The position numbers and the translations under genes are program-made. A DNA stretch of 64,000 bases. Origin: Pseudozyma flocculosa PF-1 (Eukaryota > Basidiomycota > Ustilaginomycetes > Ustilaginales > Ustilaginaceae). The DNA lies in the NCBI RefSeq assembly GCF_000417875.1, contig NW_006920889.1, forward strand, positions 216,780 through 280,779, written 5' to 3'. Under the pieces are notes generated by a model. The model was not told where the DNA came from, did not search any database, and saw only the letters and a program-made list of their open reading frames with translations. Positions 34,601 to 44,500 of the stretch are shown here, one piece after another (positions within the stretch are counted from its first letter, which is position 1; the number at the start of each line of letters is the position of its first letter).

Positions 34601-34838
34601 AATTAGGGTCGACGCCGTCGACGCCGTCGACCCGTTTCCAGTCGCGGCGCGTTTGCACCAGTTTTGAATTAGGGTCGACGCCGTCGACCCGTCGACCCGT
34701 TTCCAGTCGCGGCGCCTTAGCACCAATTTCGAATTAGGGTCGACGCCGTCGACCCGTCGACCCGTTTCCAGTCACGGCGCGTTTGCACCAGTTTTGAATT
34801 AGGGTCGACGCCGTCGACGCGTCGACGGCGTCGACCCT
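34601..34838. repeat. 65-66-base minisatellite ending in a 38-base perfect palindrome
   Basis: Four units start with AATTAGGGTCGACGCCGTCG at 34601, 34667, 34732 and 34797. Each complete unit continues with CCCGTTTCCAGTC and a GCGCGTTTGCACCAG-like end, and the period is 66, 65 and 65 bases. A degenerate earlier unit is visible from about 34555. The last unit breaks off into a palindrome at 34801-34838: the 19 bases AGGGTCGACGCCGTCGACG are followed by their exact reverse complement. The block is not coding, since the frames are shared by all three phases. Confidence 0.85.
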
Positions 34839-34997
34839 GTGCACGTAATTTCATTTCCGGATTTAAGGCGGCACTGACCCTTTTCTCATGTGCGCGCCCC
34901 TGGGGGCCCCTATCTCCGGGCCAGCTGGACCCCTCAGAAAGGATAAAAAGGTTGCCCTCCTCGTCCATCCCTCCTTCCCTTTCCCCACCATCGCATT

Positions 34998-35235
34998 CCG
35001 AAAGAGGTCTGCCAAAATNNNNNNNNNNNNNNNNNNNNAAAAATAAACCCCCCCCCCTCGCCCCGAATAGCATTCCGAAAGAGGTCTGCTATCGGGGAGC
35101 ATTCCGAAAGAGGTCTGCCAAAATAAACCCCTCCCCTGCCCCTCCCTCCCCCGAATAGCGGTCCGAAAGAGGTCTGCTATCGGGGGGGGGGGAACCCTCC
35201 TCCTCTCCTCCCTTAGCGGTCCGAAAGAGGTCTGC
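34998..35235. repeat. five-copy hairpin repeat with core CCGAAAGAGGTCTGC
   Basis: The 15-base core is identical at 34998, 35075, 35104, 35163 and 35221. In the copies at 35075 and 35163 it sits in an inverted repeat, CCCCGAATAGC before and GCTATCGGGG after, giving a stem with one bulged base. C- and G-runs lie between copies. A 20-base assembly gap (35019-35038) interrupts the array, so the copy number is uncertain. Confidence 0.75.
35019..35038. other. assembly gap (20 N)
   Basis: A run of 20 undetermined bases within the hairpin array, probably of arbitrary length. Confidence 0.97.
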
Positions 35236-35381
35236 TACGGTAGCGGAGGAGGGGCCCGATTCATCCAGCGCCGCAACGAGAAGAGCCACGAGGCGCCCGA
35301 CACATGTATCTAGTCTTGATCGTTTCTCATCCTACTCAAACTTCACTGCGCGGGACATAGCAAGCACCGTCTGGATCGAGA

Positions 35382-38300
35382 TCACGGCAAGTGCAAGTCA
35401 TCCCTAGCCGTGCCGCCGACGAGGGTGGAGAATCTCGCCGTCGTCCTCCTCATGCTGCCGGTGGGCGAAGGCGTCGCTGTCGCCGTCGCCGTCGTCGAGT
35501 CGGCCGCGTGGTGGCGATGACGGCGGTTCGGGCCATGATATCGGCCATCTTGCCCTGCCGGTCCCGGCGCCTGCCACGCTGCCTCGCGCAGTGGACTCGA
35601 GGTCCGCGGCGAGTGCGGCGAACAGGGCAGCGAGTTGCTCCTCTTCCGCAAAAACGGCGGCGGCTTGATCGCCATCCTGGTCTCCGCTGCTGCTGCTGCC
35701 GCCGCCGCCGACGATGACGAGTGGAACGAAGGCGCCTCGTCGGCACGCCCGACGAACGGATAGTAGATGCGCACCATCGACGACGATCCTTCGCTGGCGT
35801 GGTGGCGCTCGTGCAGCCGGTCGATGGCCTGCAAAGGCGCGGCGACCGCCGCCGATGCCGCCGTCTCGCTGCCCTTTTCGCTCGACGGTGCCGCTGCTGC
35901 TGTCAACGGTGTCAGACCCGCCAGAGATGGGCGGCGAGGCTCCTCGCCGCCGCTGTGGATGCTCGTCTCCCTCGAGCGCTCCTGCGAGCTGCGCCGCGTC
36001 CCGCCTCGCGAGAGCAGGCGCCTGGCGAAAAAGTCTGAGCTCATCAGCTGCACCACGTCCGAGTCCCTCAGCCCGTGGTCGCCGCCGCCGTCGCCGCCAT
36101 TGCCCTCCTTCGAGTAGCGCGCCAGCGACGACATGGCGCTCGACAGCGCAGTGTAGGACCGCAGGAAGCGCGACTCCTCCATCTCGCTCGGGATCCGCGA
36201 CATCTCCCGGACGCGCGGGCGCGACTTGGACCGCGATCGCGAGGGAGCCACCGACGACCGGCGCAGATCCTTGTCCCTCTCGACCTCCGCATGGTGCCGC
36301 GCCCGCGACGAAGATCGGCTGCCCGGCGAGGTGTCGTTGATCGGCCGCTGTCCAAAGACGACCAGCTCGCCGTGTGGGCCGAAGCTGGCGCCCATCCGCC
36401 GTGCTGGCATCTTCATGCGTGGCCGCACCGGCCCCATGTCGTCTTCGCTGTCGGTGATGCTGCCCACCGAGAGCGCGCGGTGGCTGGCATTGCCGCCCTC
36501 GCCATCGTCGCCGTCCAGCAGCTTGACGGGCTCGCCCAGCAGGAACCGGCAGCACAGCTCGATGCATGGCCGCTCCAGCTGGGCCGACTGCTTGGCGAGC
36601 CGCGACAGCCCTCGCAGCAGGTACGCCCGCGTCTTGAGCGTGATGTTGGCGCTCCTTTCCAGGTCGAAGCTCGGCGGCAGCCGCGGGTAGGCCCTGGGGA
36701 AGACGATCGTGATGCGCAGAAAGGCCGGCTCGCGATCCGCCCAGGGGCCGTACATCGACAGCGTGCACGTTCTCTGCGCAACCTCGGCCTTTTCAAATAA
36801 TATGCGCGGCAGCTTGCGGCTCAGCGCGACAATCTCGTCGCCCAGCCGCTGCGAGCTCAGGCCGTCCTCGCGGTCCGTCTCGCCCGCCGAGGCACCCGTC
36901 CCCATGCCCGATGGCTGGCGGCTCATGTCCAGGCCCGAGCCGCGGCCGTTGGTGGCATCGTCCGAGACCTGCTTACTGTCTTCGCCCGAGTCCTTCTGGA
37001 TGCGCACGTTGGCGATCCAGCCGATCGGGTCCACCGCCGGTCCAGCCAGGCGGGCGCGGTCCAGACGCATGGGGGCGCCCAGCGCCCTGCGGCCCGTTTT
37101 CTTGCGTCGGCTAGTGGGGTCGGCGTCCTTGGCAAGCGTGTGGTCGCGCTCCCGCTGCTTGTCCTTCAACCTGCTGTGCTTGTGGTGGCCGGCCTCGTCA
37201 GCCTCTTCCTGGATCGGATGCGAGCGCCCAGGTCGCATCTTGCGCGCCGAAACACCCGCTGGAATCTTCGACACGGCACCCTCGCGGAGGCCGTCAGGCA
37301 GCTTGAAGCTGCTGCCACTCTTGTTGGACGCCGGCAGCCGGGCGCTGCGGAACGATGTGCCAGCCTTGCTCGGATTGTGCGCAGAGTCGGCTGCGGCTGC
37401 TGCTGCTGCCGCCGCCGGGATGCCTCTCGGTAGCGAGCTTCCCGGGAGGCCGGTCAGACTCCTGCCATAGAGTTCTGCCCGACCCAGCGACCTCGGTAGC
37501 ATCTCTCCCTGTCGCCTCGCAGCGGCCAGATCGCCTCGGAGGCTGCTCTGGCTCGAGCTGTGGTGGACGACACGCCGATCGAGGGGCCGCTGCCCGAAGC
37601 TCGAGCTGAACGCAGCCACAGGGCTTGCCCGCCCGTCGCGGATAATGTTCTGGAAGCCCGACTGCGATGAGCTGTAGGGTGACGTGCCGTTGATCCGGCT
37701 GCTACCACCTGTTCCGCCGCCTCCTCCACCCCCCGCGCCCCTACCACTGAGCAGCGAGCGGGTGACCTTCTCCGGTGGCATGATCGAGGACACGGTGACG
37801 CTGCTGGTCGATCCGAGGTCCCCGCTGTCGTGCAGTGCGCGGTCGTCTGGCACAATGGCGCTGATCTGGGGTGGGTCTCTGTACGAGATGTCGGGTGCGT
37901 AGGCGCGCGTGTTAAGTACGCGGATTGGCGCTCCGGGCTTGTGGCCGACGGACCGTGTCTGCTCCTCGCTGACGGGCCACAGACGGAGCGTCTGGTCCTT
38001 GCTCCAGGTGATGAGCTGGAAGCGGCGATCGTCGCAATCGCGGTTCTGGCCGCCCTTTGTGCGAAAGAGGTACTCCTTGACGATGTCGGTGTGGCCCTCG
38101 AACGTGGCCATGGGCGCCTCGGGATGGTCCTTGGCCCACATGCTGAGAGAGCAGTCGCCGCGCTGGGGCAACGTCATGACACCGTTGCCAAAGGGCAGGT
38201 GCCTGGCTCGCCAGACGGGCGTGTTGGTCTCGATGACGCTTTCGGCCTCGGTGATGAGCTCGCGGGCGCCAATGGCCCGCTGCGCCGACTCGGACGACAG

Positions 38301-39326
38301 GTCCCAGAACTTGACGGTGCGGTCGAGGGAGCAGGTGATGAGACGATCGAGGCCGAGCGAGGTGTCGCGGCTCCAGTCGATCGAGTAGATCTTGGACTCG
38401 TGCGCCTCGATGGTGGCGAGCGGGAGGGAGCCCTTGCGGTCGTCCCAGATGAGGACCTTGTTGTCGCACGTCGAGGCGAGGCGGTGCTCCGAGGCGCGGT
38501 TGAACTTGACCTGAGTGACGGCGGCGTTCCAGGCGCTGTAGCCCTGGGCGGGCTTTCTGCGACCAGAGTCGGCCGAGGCGCTGCTCATGCGCAGGTCCCA
38601 AACCCAGGTCCAGGTGTCTAGGCTGCAGCTGGCGAGCACCTCGGGGTGGAAGGCGGACCAGTTGATGTCGGTGATGGCACGGGTGTGGGCGTGGAGAATG
38701 TGCTCAATGGCCGAGCTGCGGGGAACCGAGGTGCCGCCGCCGCCGAAATGCGAGGCGGTGGAGCTGTGGGCGAGGGTCTGGGCAAAGGGTGAGTTGGTCG
38801 ACATGTGGCCAAGGCCGGTGCTGGCCGCGGTGCCCGAGTTGGCGCTCCTGACGACGGGGACAAAGGCGGCCTGATGCTGCGCACTGAGCCTTGAGGTCAA
38901 CGGGCTGGAGCTGGCCATGGGCGGGTAGCTAGACTGGAGAGGTAGACGCGACAGGAGCGGGCCGACGCCCGAGGGTGTTGCAGCGGCAGCCGCGCGCGGA
39001 TCGCCGGGGCGGTCGAGGTTCCATACAAGGAGCTTCTGGTTCGAGGTGCTCGCAACCCAGTTGCTCCTAGCGGGGTGCGGGTTCCACTGGATGTCGACGG
39101 CCTCCCAGGTGGTCATGTGGGCGAGGAAGCGGGGCGGCACGTAGGGGTCGTCGAGATCGAGGATAAAGAGGCCCTTTCTCGCTGCGAGGACGACATCCCT
39201 GTTTGCGGGGCTGATGCTCATGCTGCCCACGGGCTCCATGAGGCTGATTTCGCAGGAGCGGTAGAAGGTGCTCGACTCGGCCTTGGCGGCCGGCACCGGC
39301 CCGGGTGCGGCATTTGGGTTCGCCAT
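35382..39326 (-). CDS. MTC5: WDR59/Mtc5-like subunit of the SEA (GATOR2) complex
   Basis: Vacuole-associated regulator of TORC1 amino-acid signalling. It is a single exon of 1314 residues. An N-terminal WD40 propeller (about residues 30-430) has recognisable repeats: VDIQWNPHPARSNWVAS, AITDINWSAFHPEVLASCS, LIWDDRKGSLPLATIEAHE, LITCSLDRTVKFWDLS and HTDIVKEYLFRT. An RWD domain follows at about residues 820-940 (LPRILFEKAEVAQRTCTLSM, then FPRAYPRLPPSF). This WD40-then-RWD order identifies the WDR59/Sea3 group. Between and after the domains the chain is Ser-, Arg- and Ala-rich. A C-terminal RING, found in yeast and animal members, is not present: the protein ends in low-complexity sequence at 35382. 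It is convergent with the repeat-rich interval at 34-35 kb. Confidence 0.82.
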   Translation of the reverse strand: MANPNAAPGPVPAAKAESSTFYRSCEISLMEPVGSMSISPANRDVVLAARKGLFILDLDDPYVPPRFLAHMTTWEAVDIQWNPHPARSNWVASTSNQKLLVWNLDRPGDPRAAAAATPSGVGPLLSRLPLQSSYPPMASSSPLTSRLSAQHQAAFVPVVRSANSGTAASTGLGHMSTNSPFAQTLAHSSTASHFGGGGTSVPRSSAIEHILHAHTRAITDINWSAFHPEVLASCSLDTWTWVWDLRMSSASADSGRRKPAQGYSAWNAAVTQVKFNRASEHRLASTCDNKVLIWDDRKGSLPLATIEAHESKIYSIDWSRDTSLGLDRLITCSLDRTVKFWDLSSESAQRAIGARELITEAESVIETNTPVWRARHLPFGNGVMTLPQRGDCSLSMWAKDHPEAPMATFEGHTDIVKEYLFRTKGGQNRDCDDRRFQLITWSKDQTLRLWPVSEEQTRSVGHKPGAPIRVLNTRAYAPDISYRDPPQISAIVPDDRALHDSGDLGSTSSVTVSSIMPPEKVTRSLLSGRGAGGGGGGGTGGSSRINGTSPYSSSQSGFQNIIRDGRASPVAAFSSSFGQRPLDRRVVHHSSSQSSLRGDLAAARRQGEMLPRSLGRAELYGRSLTGLPGSSLPRGIPAAAAAAAAADSAHNPSKAGTSFRSARLPASNKSGSSFKLPDGLREGAVSKIPAGVSARKMRPGRSHPIQEEADEAGHHKHSRLKDKQRERDHTLAKDADPTSRRKKTGRRALGAPMRLDRARLAGPAVDPIGWIANVRIQKDSGEDSKQVSDDATNGRGSGLDMSRQPSGMGTGASAGETDREDGLSSQRLGDEIVALSRKLPRILFEKAEVAQRTCTLSMYGPWADREPAFLRITIVFPRAYPRLPPSFDLERSANITLKTRAYLLRGLSRLAKQSAQLERPCIELCCRFLLGEPVKLLDGDDGEGGNASHRALSVGSITDSEDDMGPVRPRMKMPARRMGASFGPHGELVVFGQRPINDTSPGSRSSSRARHHAEVERDKDLRRSSVAPSRSRSKSRPRVREMSRIPSEMEESRFLRSYTALSSAMSSLARYSKEGNGGDGGGDHGLRDSDVVQLMSSDFFARRLLSRGGTRRSSQERSRETSIHSGGEEPRRPSLAGLTPLTAAAAPSSEKGSETAASAAVAAPLQAIDRLHERHHASEGSSSMVRIYYPFVGRADEAPSFHSSSSAAAAAAAAETRMAIKPPPFLRKRSNSLPCSPHSPRTSSPLREAAWQAPGPAGQDGRYHGPNRRHRHHAADSTTATATATPSPTGSMRRTTARFSTLVGGTARDDLHLP

Positions 39327-40024
39327 TGGCGAAGTCGATGGAGGCGGCTGGAGCGACGCCGAACAAGAGTCGAGAGGGCCGCGTCAGCGGGTTTGGAGAC
39401 AGCAGTCGACGACGAGTGAGCCGGGCGGGCTGGCGCGAAGAAGCAATGGGAACAAGCCAGCGTGGCCCGCAATGGGGCTTGTCGGGGATATGGATGTCAA
39501 GCTGAGGCGGTCATTGGCGCTGAAGAGAGGAGGGCATGCGTTAGGTTGGTGTGTGGTGGCTGCTGGATGATAGCGGTTGGTGGTGGGCGGGCAACAGCAT
39601 AGAGAGCAGTCGGGCGAGCGGGGCAGCCTACCTGCAAACCCAACCTGCAAAGCCACCCCGCAAAGCCACCCATGTGGAGCAGCCAGGGCAGGGCAGGCCA
39701 GGCCAGGGTAGGCTCAGGCGCCATCTTGGCACGCCCGTCGGCCCCGAGCAGCAGCACACGACCCTCTGCTCTGCCCTGCTTGGGCTTTCTCGGAAAGCGG
39801 AAAGCCTGCCCGCCTAACTTGGAACTTTTTTCCCCCTCGAGCGCCTCCTGCCTTGGCCCCACGCCTCGGTTTGGGCCCAGAATTTTGCCTCGCCTCCCTC
39901 GCCCTCGCCCTCGCCCGCGTCCCCGCCCTCACCCTCGACGACCGGCGACCACCTCGATACTGCCCCTCGCCCGGCTTCCCTTCCTTCGTCAACCTCCTCA
40001 CCACGTTCTACCTCCACGCTCGCC
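39327..40024. promoter_or_regulatory. divergent promoter between MTC5 and PXR1
   Basis: A 698-base spacer between two outward-facing genes. It has GGGCAGGGCAGGCCAGGCC at about 39687-39705 and a CTCGCC hexamer tract near 39896-39915. No TATA box was seen. Confidence 0.5.
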
Positions 40025-41533
40025 ATGGGTCTGTCCGATAGAAAGGTCAAGCAGCGCCTCGTGGGCTCCGCCGCCACGCGCAATGCTGCCTGGCTCAACG
40101 ACGCCTCCCTCCCCGGTCAGAGGATGCTCGCACAGATGGGCTGGAAGGAAGGCCAGGGCCTCGGTACCACCATGACCGGCATGTCCCAGAACCTCACAGT
40201 CGCGCTCAAGCTCGACAACAAGGGCATCGGTGCGGCCCGCTACGAGCGAGAGGCCAGGGCAGCGGGCAAGGACGCCTGGGTCGGAGGAGGAGGCGACCTC
40301 GGCAGCCTCTTTGACAGGCTCAACGCAGCCAATGCCGCCGCCGCCGCCGCTTCCGCCGTCCCATCTCCCGCAGCTGTCGGCGACGCAGACGACGGCGAAA
40401 AGGACCTCGAGAGGAAGAAGAAGAGCAAGAAGGACAAGAAGGAGGCCAAGGAAAAGAAGAGCAAGACCTCCAAGAGCGGCGAAGAGTCCAAGGAGGAGAG
40501 AAAGGAGCGCAAGCGGGCGGAAAAAGAGGCAAAGAAGCAGGCCAAGAAGGACAAGAAGCGGAAGCGCTCCTCCGAGGCGGGGGGCGACGACGAAGACGAT
40601 CAATCCAGCAAGAAGAAGAAGAGCAAGCGGGACAAGAAGCACCTCGCCGACCAGGTCGTCGCCGAGAGCGTCGCCGCCGATCCCAGCCTGGCAACGGACA
40701 ACAAGGCCATCAAGCAGATCAAGCAGGACGTCCAGGCGGGCAAGCCCATCCGGCTGGCGCACCGCGCCAAGTTCCTCCGCGCCAAGCGCATGGTCGGCAA
40801 TGACCTCGCCAGCGTCAACGAGATCCTCGGCATCAAGTCCAACACTGCCTCGCCCGGCGCATCGGGCACCTCGTCACCCGCACCGGGCGCGGCCACACCC
40901 AAGACCTACCCGGGCCCCGGCGGCAGCCAGATTGCCCTCATCGACGTCGACCAGAAGCTAGCCGCAGCGGGATCCGAAGCTTCTTCGTCGTCGTCTTCCT
41001 CGTCATCCTCGTCCGACTCATCGGGCAGCGAGGACGAGGCGGCTCCCTCCAAGACCACCTCCGAAGGCAAAGGGCGAAAGAGCTCTTCGAAGGCTAGCAA
41101 GGACAAGAAGGGGAAGCGGAAGGCAACCGTGGACTCGGACTCGGATTCAGATTCGGACTCGGGCGCAGGCGAGGCTGCCGGGAGCCGCAAGAAGTCCAAG
41201 AAGCGGGACGAGAAGAAGGCGAGCAGGAGGGACAAGGACGTGGACGAGAACAAGAAGAAGAAGAAGAAGAGGCAGGACAAGAAGGACAAGAAGGCAGCCT
41301 CTGCGGCTGCCGCCGACTCGGCCACGCCAGCGCCACCGACGCCATCGACGACGCAGACGACGCCAGCGCCCACCGACGACGAGAGCCGAGTGCAGATCGG
41401 GACCAACTCGCAAGGGTTGTCGGTGCATGAGTACCTCTCTCGCCGGCTGATGCTGCGCAAGGCGCAGATTGCACGGCGGAAAAAGGACGAGGCGGAAGCC
41501 ATCTGGACGCGCGCCGCCGCCATCTCGGCTTGA
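40025..41533 (+). CDS. PXR1: G-patch protein PXR1/PINX1 (rRNA processing, telomerase inhibitor)
   Basis: Nucleolar G-patch protein. In yeast, Pxr1/Gno1 stimulates the helicase Prp43 in rRNA and snoRNA maturation and restrains telomerase. It is a single exon of 502 residues. The N-terminus reads AAWLNDASLPGQRMLAQMGW, followed by KEGQGLGTTMTGMSQNL; this is the G-patch at about residues 20-70, in the PINX1 arrangement W-x-N-D...GQ-x-ML. After it, GSLFDRLNAAN is a family-like segment. The rest is highly charged, with long Lys/Glu and Ser/Asp runs typical of nucleolar proteins. The extreme C-terminus (HEYLSRRLMLRKAQIARR) is ordered-looking and basic. The tail is longer than in yeast, where the protein is about 270 residues. 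Confidence 0.85.
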   Translation: MGLSDRKVKQRLVGSAATRNAAWLNDASLPGQRMLAQMGWKEGQGLGTTMTGMSQNLTVALKLDNKGIGAARYEREARAAGKDAWVGGGGDLGSLFDRLNAANAAAAAASAVPSPAAVGDADDGEKDLERKKKSKKDKKEAKEKKSKTSKSGEESKEERKERKRAEKEAKKQAKKDKKRKRSSEAGGDDEDDQSSKKKKSKRDKKHLADQVVAESVAADPSLATDNKAIKQIKQDVQAGKPIRLAHRAKFLRAKRMVGNDLASVNEILGIKSNTASPGASGTSSPAPGAATPKTYPGPGGSQIALIDVDQKLAAAGSEASSSSSSSSSSSDSSGSEDEAAPSKTTSEGKGRKSSSKASKDKKGKRKATVDSDSDSDSDSGAGEAAGSRKKSKKRDEKKASRRDKDVDENKKKKKKRQDKKDKKAASAAAADSATPAPPTPSTTQTTPAPTDDESRVQIGTNSQGLSVHEYLSRRLMLRKAQIARRKKDEAEAIWTRAAAISA

Positions 41534-44500
41534 TTGTGCGGGCGCTCCATTTCCCCTGTCCCCCCTGCTTTCCTTGTCCCGCCCACCCATGCCGTTCGTT
41601 GATCTCTGCATTTGCATCATCATTTTCACTACTCTTGGATCGTTCTGTCGCGGCGTCCGCACGCGCGAACTGTGAGGGATGGGAAGATGGCGGGCGATCG
41701 CGGCAGCGCTAGGGGGGGACCGGACGCTGGCAAGTGGTTGCGAAGTCGTGGCCTGGCCGGAGTCAGAGGTAGAGGAAACAAGGAAAGGACAGAGAGTCGG
41801 TCGCACAGCATAGACCGCGTCTGTGGTCGACTCTGGCATCCTGGATCCGCCCGATGTCGGCTGTTGGCGGTGACCCTTGCACAGTTCGAGAGCAAGGCGT
41901 CCGCTGCGCATCTGTACCCCGCACGCGTGTGCTGGAGCTTGCGACGTGGGCGGCACAGCATATCGCAGTGGTCAGGAGGTACAGGCCAGACAGGGCAGAT
42001 GGGACAGAGTCGAGGCCGAGCAGAGGCCCGACCCTGCAGCGAGCGCAGGCCGTTCGGCTCGGCGCCACGATCCCGGCACCTCGACAGTAGTATCTGGCCC
42101 CCTAGCGGCGACGCGCTGGGAGGAGCGAGGACGGGGCGGGTAACCGCGGGGCCTCGAGACACGTGGTCTGCACCCTCCCTTGGACGGCCCGTGTTCTAGA
42201 CTTGGACCGGCACGGACCGAGGCGTCACTCATCCCGGCCTCCTCCCGTAGGTCCTCGCCGACGATAGACAACTGCCTCCCTGGCTCTGCTCCAGCTTCTA
42301 CGTCTGATCGTCGGTGGATGTAAGATGAGCAAAGACGCATGTGTCGTTCGGCTTCGGAGCTGGAATCGCGGCACAGAGACGGTACGGTGGATACCGTAGA
42401 GCGTGCCTGCGCGTGGCGAAAAGCCAGAAAGAAGCGCAGTCGAGTTGATCCGGCTTCGAAGATCCCCCCTGCTCTCCCTACCGTACAGTAACTTACCTTT
42501 CTGGCGCCGATCTAGACTCTTCGAGCATCGACCAAATAGTTACGAGACGGTTAGTTGGATGTTTGTCCGCGGTGGTGACGGCTGTTGCTGTCACCGGAGT
42601 TGCAGAGGCATTCATACAGAGGCAGGAAGGAGACCGGGTGGCGAGGGATGCGGTGCGACAGAGAACGGCCGGGCCAGGGGGAGAAAGCGCCGCGAGAAGT
42701 CACGAGGAAGGCCAACAAACGTGCTCGCCAACCCGCGGTCCGGACGTTTCCACGGACGGCAAAGGAACCCGCGGCCGTTCGACGCACCCGCAGCCCAACG
42801 CAGCGCTGCATGCGCGTACGGGCAGCCGACAGGACGCGACGGCGCATCCGACGGCGAGGCTGCCGGTCTCGGCGAGGGCAGCGTTGCCGTTGCTCGCCAT
42901 TGCGACGATGTGCTGCGATCAAGCTGCGCACGTTGTAGGTACATACGACGTCTGGTCAGCCTGGGTAGGTGGTTCGAGACTAGGCTTGTATGTAGTGCGC
43001 GGCTGATGTTGGGGCGGCGGACTACAAGCAGGCAGGCAGACAGGCAGCGTGATGGCATCGTGGGAGGGCAACCATATCATGCGTCCATGACCGCCGCTCG
43101 CCGCCCGTCGAGACCGAGAACAAGACCGAGACCGGGCCTCGAAGGGGGGCCGCTTGCATGCGTGTGACGCCCGTTTGGTCGGGCCTCGTCCGCCTCGGCC
43201 TGACTGCCATGACCGTCACACACGATACCGAGCAGCCCCCGGTCCACGCAGCACGGACGGTCAACTGTGTGGATCTAGGAGGACGTACCCACGTAACTCC
43301 TATATTCCATCAGCATGATCGCCGTCGTTAAAGCACGCTCGATGGCTCGTCGACGCTCTTCAGCAGGCTAGACAAGGTTGGGGCTGCGGTGGCCCGGTAC
43401 GTACAAGAGGGACGCTAGGCTGGCGGCCCACGGCTGCCGACAATTGAGAGCGGGCCGCCAGCAGACGGCGTGGACGATGCAAGTTGGCCGATGGCGGGCC
43501 ATGGTGGTACGACTTGGCTGACTACACGGCATCTCGACCGCCTCTGCCTCATAGAACTCTTGCGGGAGGTGAGGGATAACAAACTACCAGGCGGGACGAG
43601 GTGGCGGCGATCCCTTCGCCTGGCCCGGCTGGTCCTCGGGTACAAGGATGGTTCGGCCCCTGTTTGCCTGTTGGCTTGCTTTGCTTGCTTGCTTGCTTGC
43701 TTGCTTGCAAGTTTGTTCGGTACAGCCGCGGGCGGCGCCCAGCATCTCCTCTCTCGAGAGTTCTGCTTCTCCAGAGATCTGCTGGCTGCTTCTGGCGTGC
43801 GAGCAAGCAAGCGGGCGAAGGGACGGGGGGGCTTCTCTCGGCTGTTGTTGTCTCGCTCGCCAAGGTAAGGGCATGCGCGCGTGCACGCACATCATCCATC
43901 GGACAGCCGTAGCAGGCCAGGCAAGGGCCAAGCCAGGGCCAAGCAAGGCAGGCCAGGTCGAGGGCTGCAGGCGCAAGCACAAGCACAAGCACAAGCGCAA
44001 GCGCAAGCGCAAGCTCCAAAGAACCAAGCTCGAGATGGCCACACAAGCACGCACGTAGAGCCAGAGAGCAGAGAGATGGGTAGGTAGGTGTAGTTACAAG
44101 CACGTAGAGCGAGCTGAGTGTCGATGCAGCTGCCCTCGCGTCCGTGTACGTACGAGGTATGGTGTAGATCGTCGAGGGCGAGGGAGCTGTCCGCAAAGGG
44201 TGGACGGATAGGCCCATCCGTGCGCCCTGGGCGGAGAGGAAGAGCAAGCAAGCAAGCATAGAGCGAGAGAAGGCTAGGAGTCGAAGCAAAGTGCCCTCGC
44301 CCTCGCCCTCGCCCTCGCCCACGCCCACGCCCTCGCCCTCGTCGCCCTCGGCAGTCGGAGACGACGCGCTAACGCAGCAGCAGAGAAGCACGGCAGGCAG
44401 GCCCGGTACGAGGCCAGGGGAGCGACAGGCCAGGCCAGGCCAGGCCAGGCCAGGCATGACCTGTGGGCGTCGTGGCCCGCCGCGCCTCTTAGCCTCGTCG

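Noticed and set aside
34601..34810. TTAGGG in each minisatellite unit as a telomere remnant
   Set aside because: TTAGGG occurs once per 65-base unit, not in tandem, so it is not telomeric repeat DNA.
34601..35235. CRISPR-like spacing of repeats
   Set aside because: The units are contiguous or irregular, spacers are not unique, and the genome is eukaryotic.
42970..43000. GGTTCGAGAC resembling a tRNA B box
   Set aside because: No matching A box or cloverleaf arms could be drawn around it.
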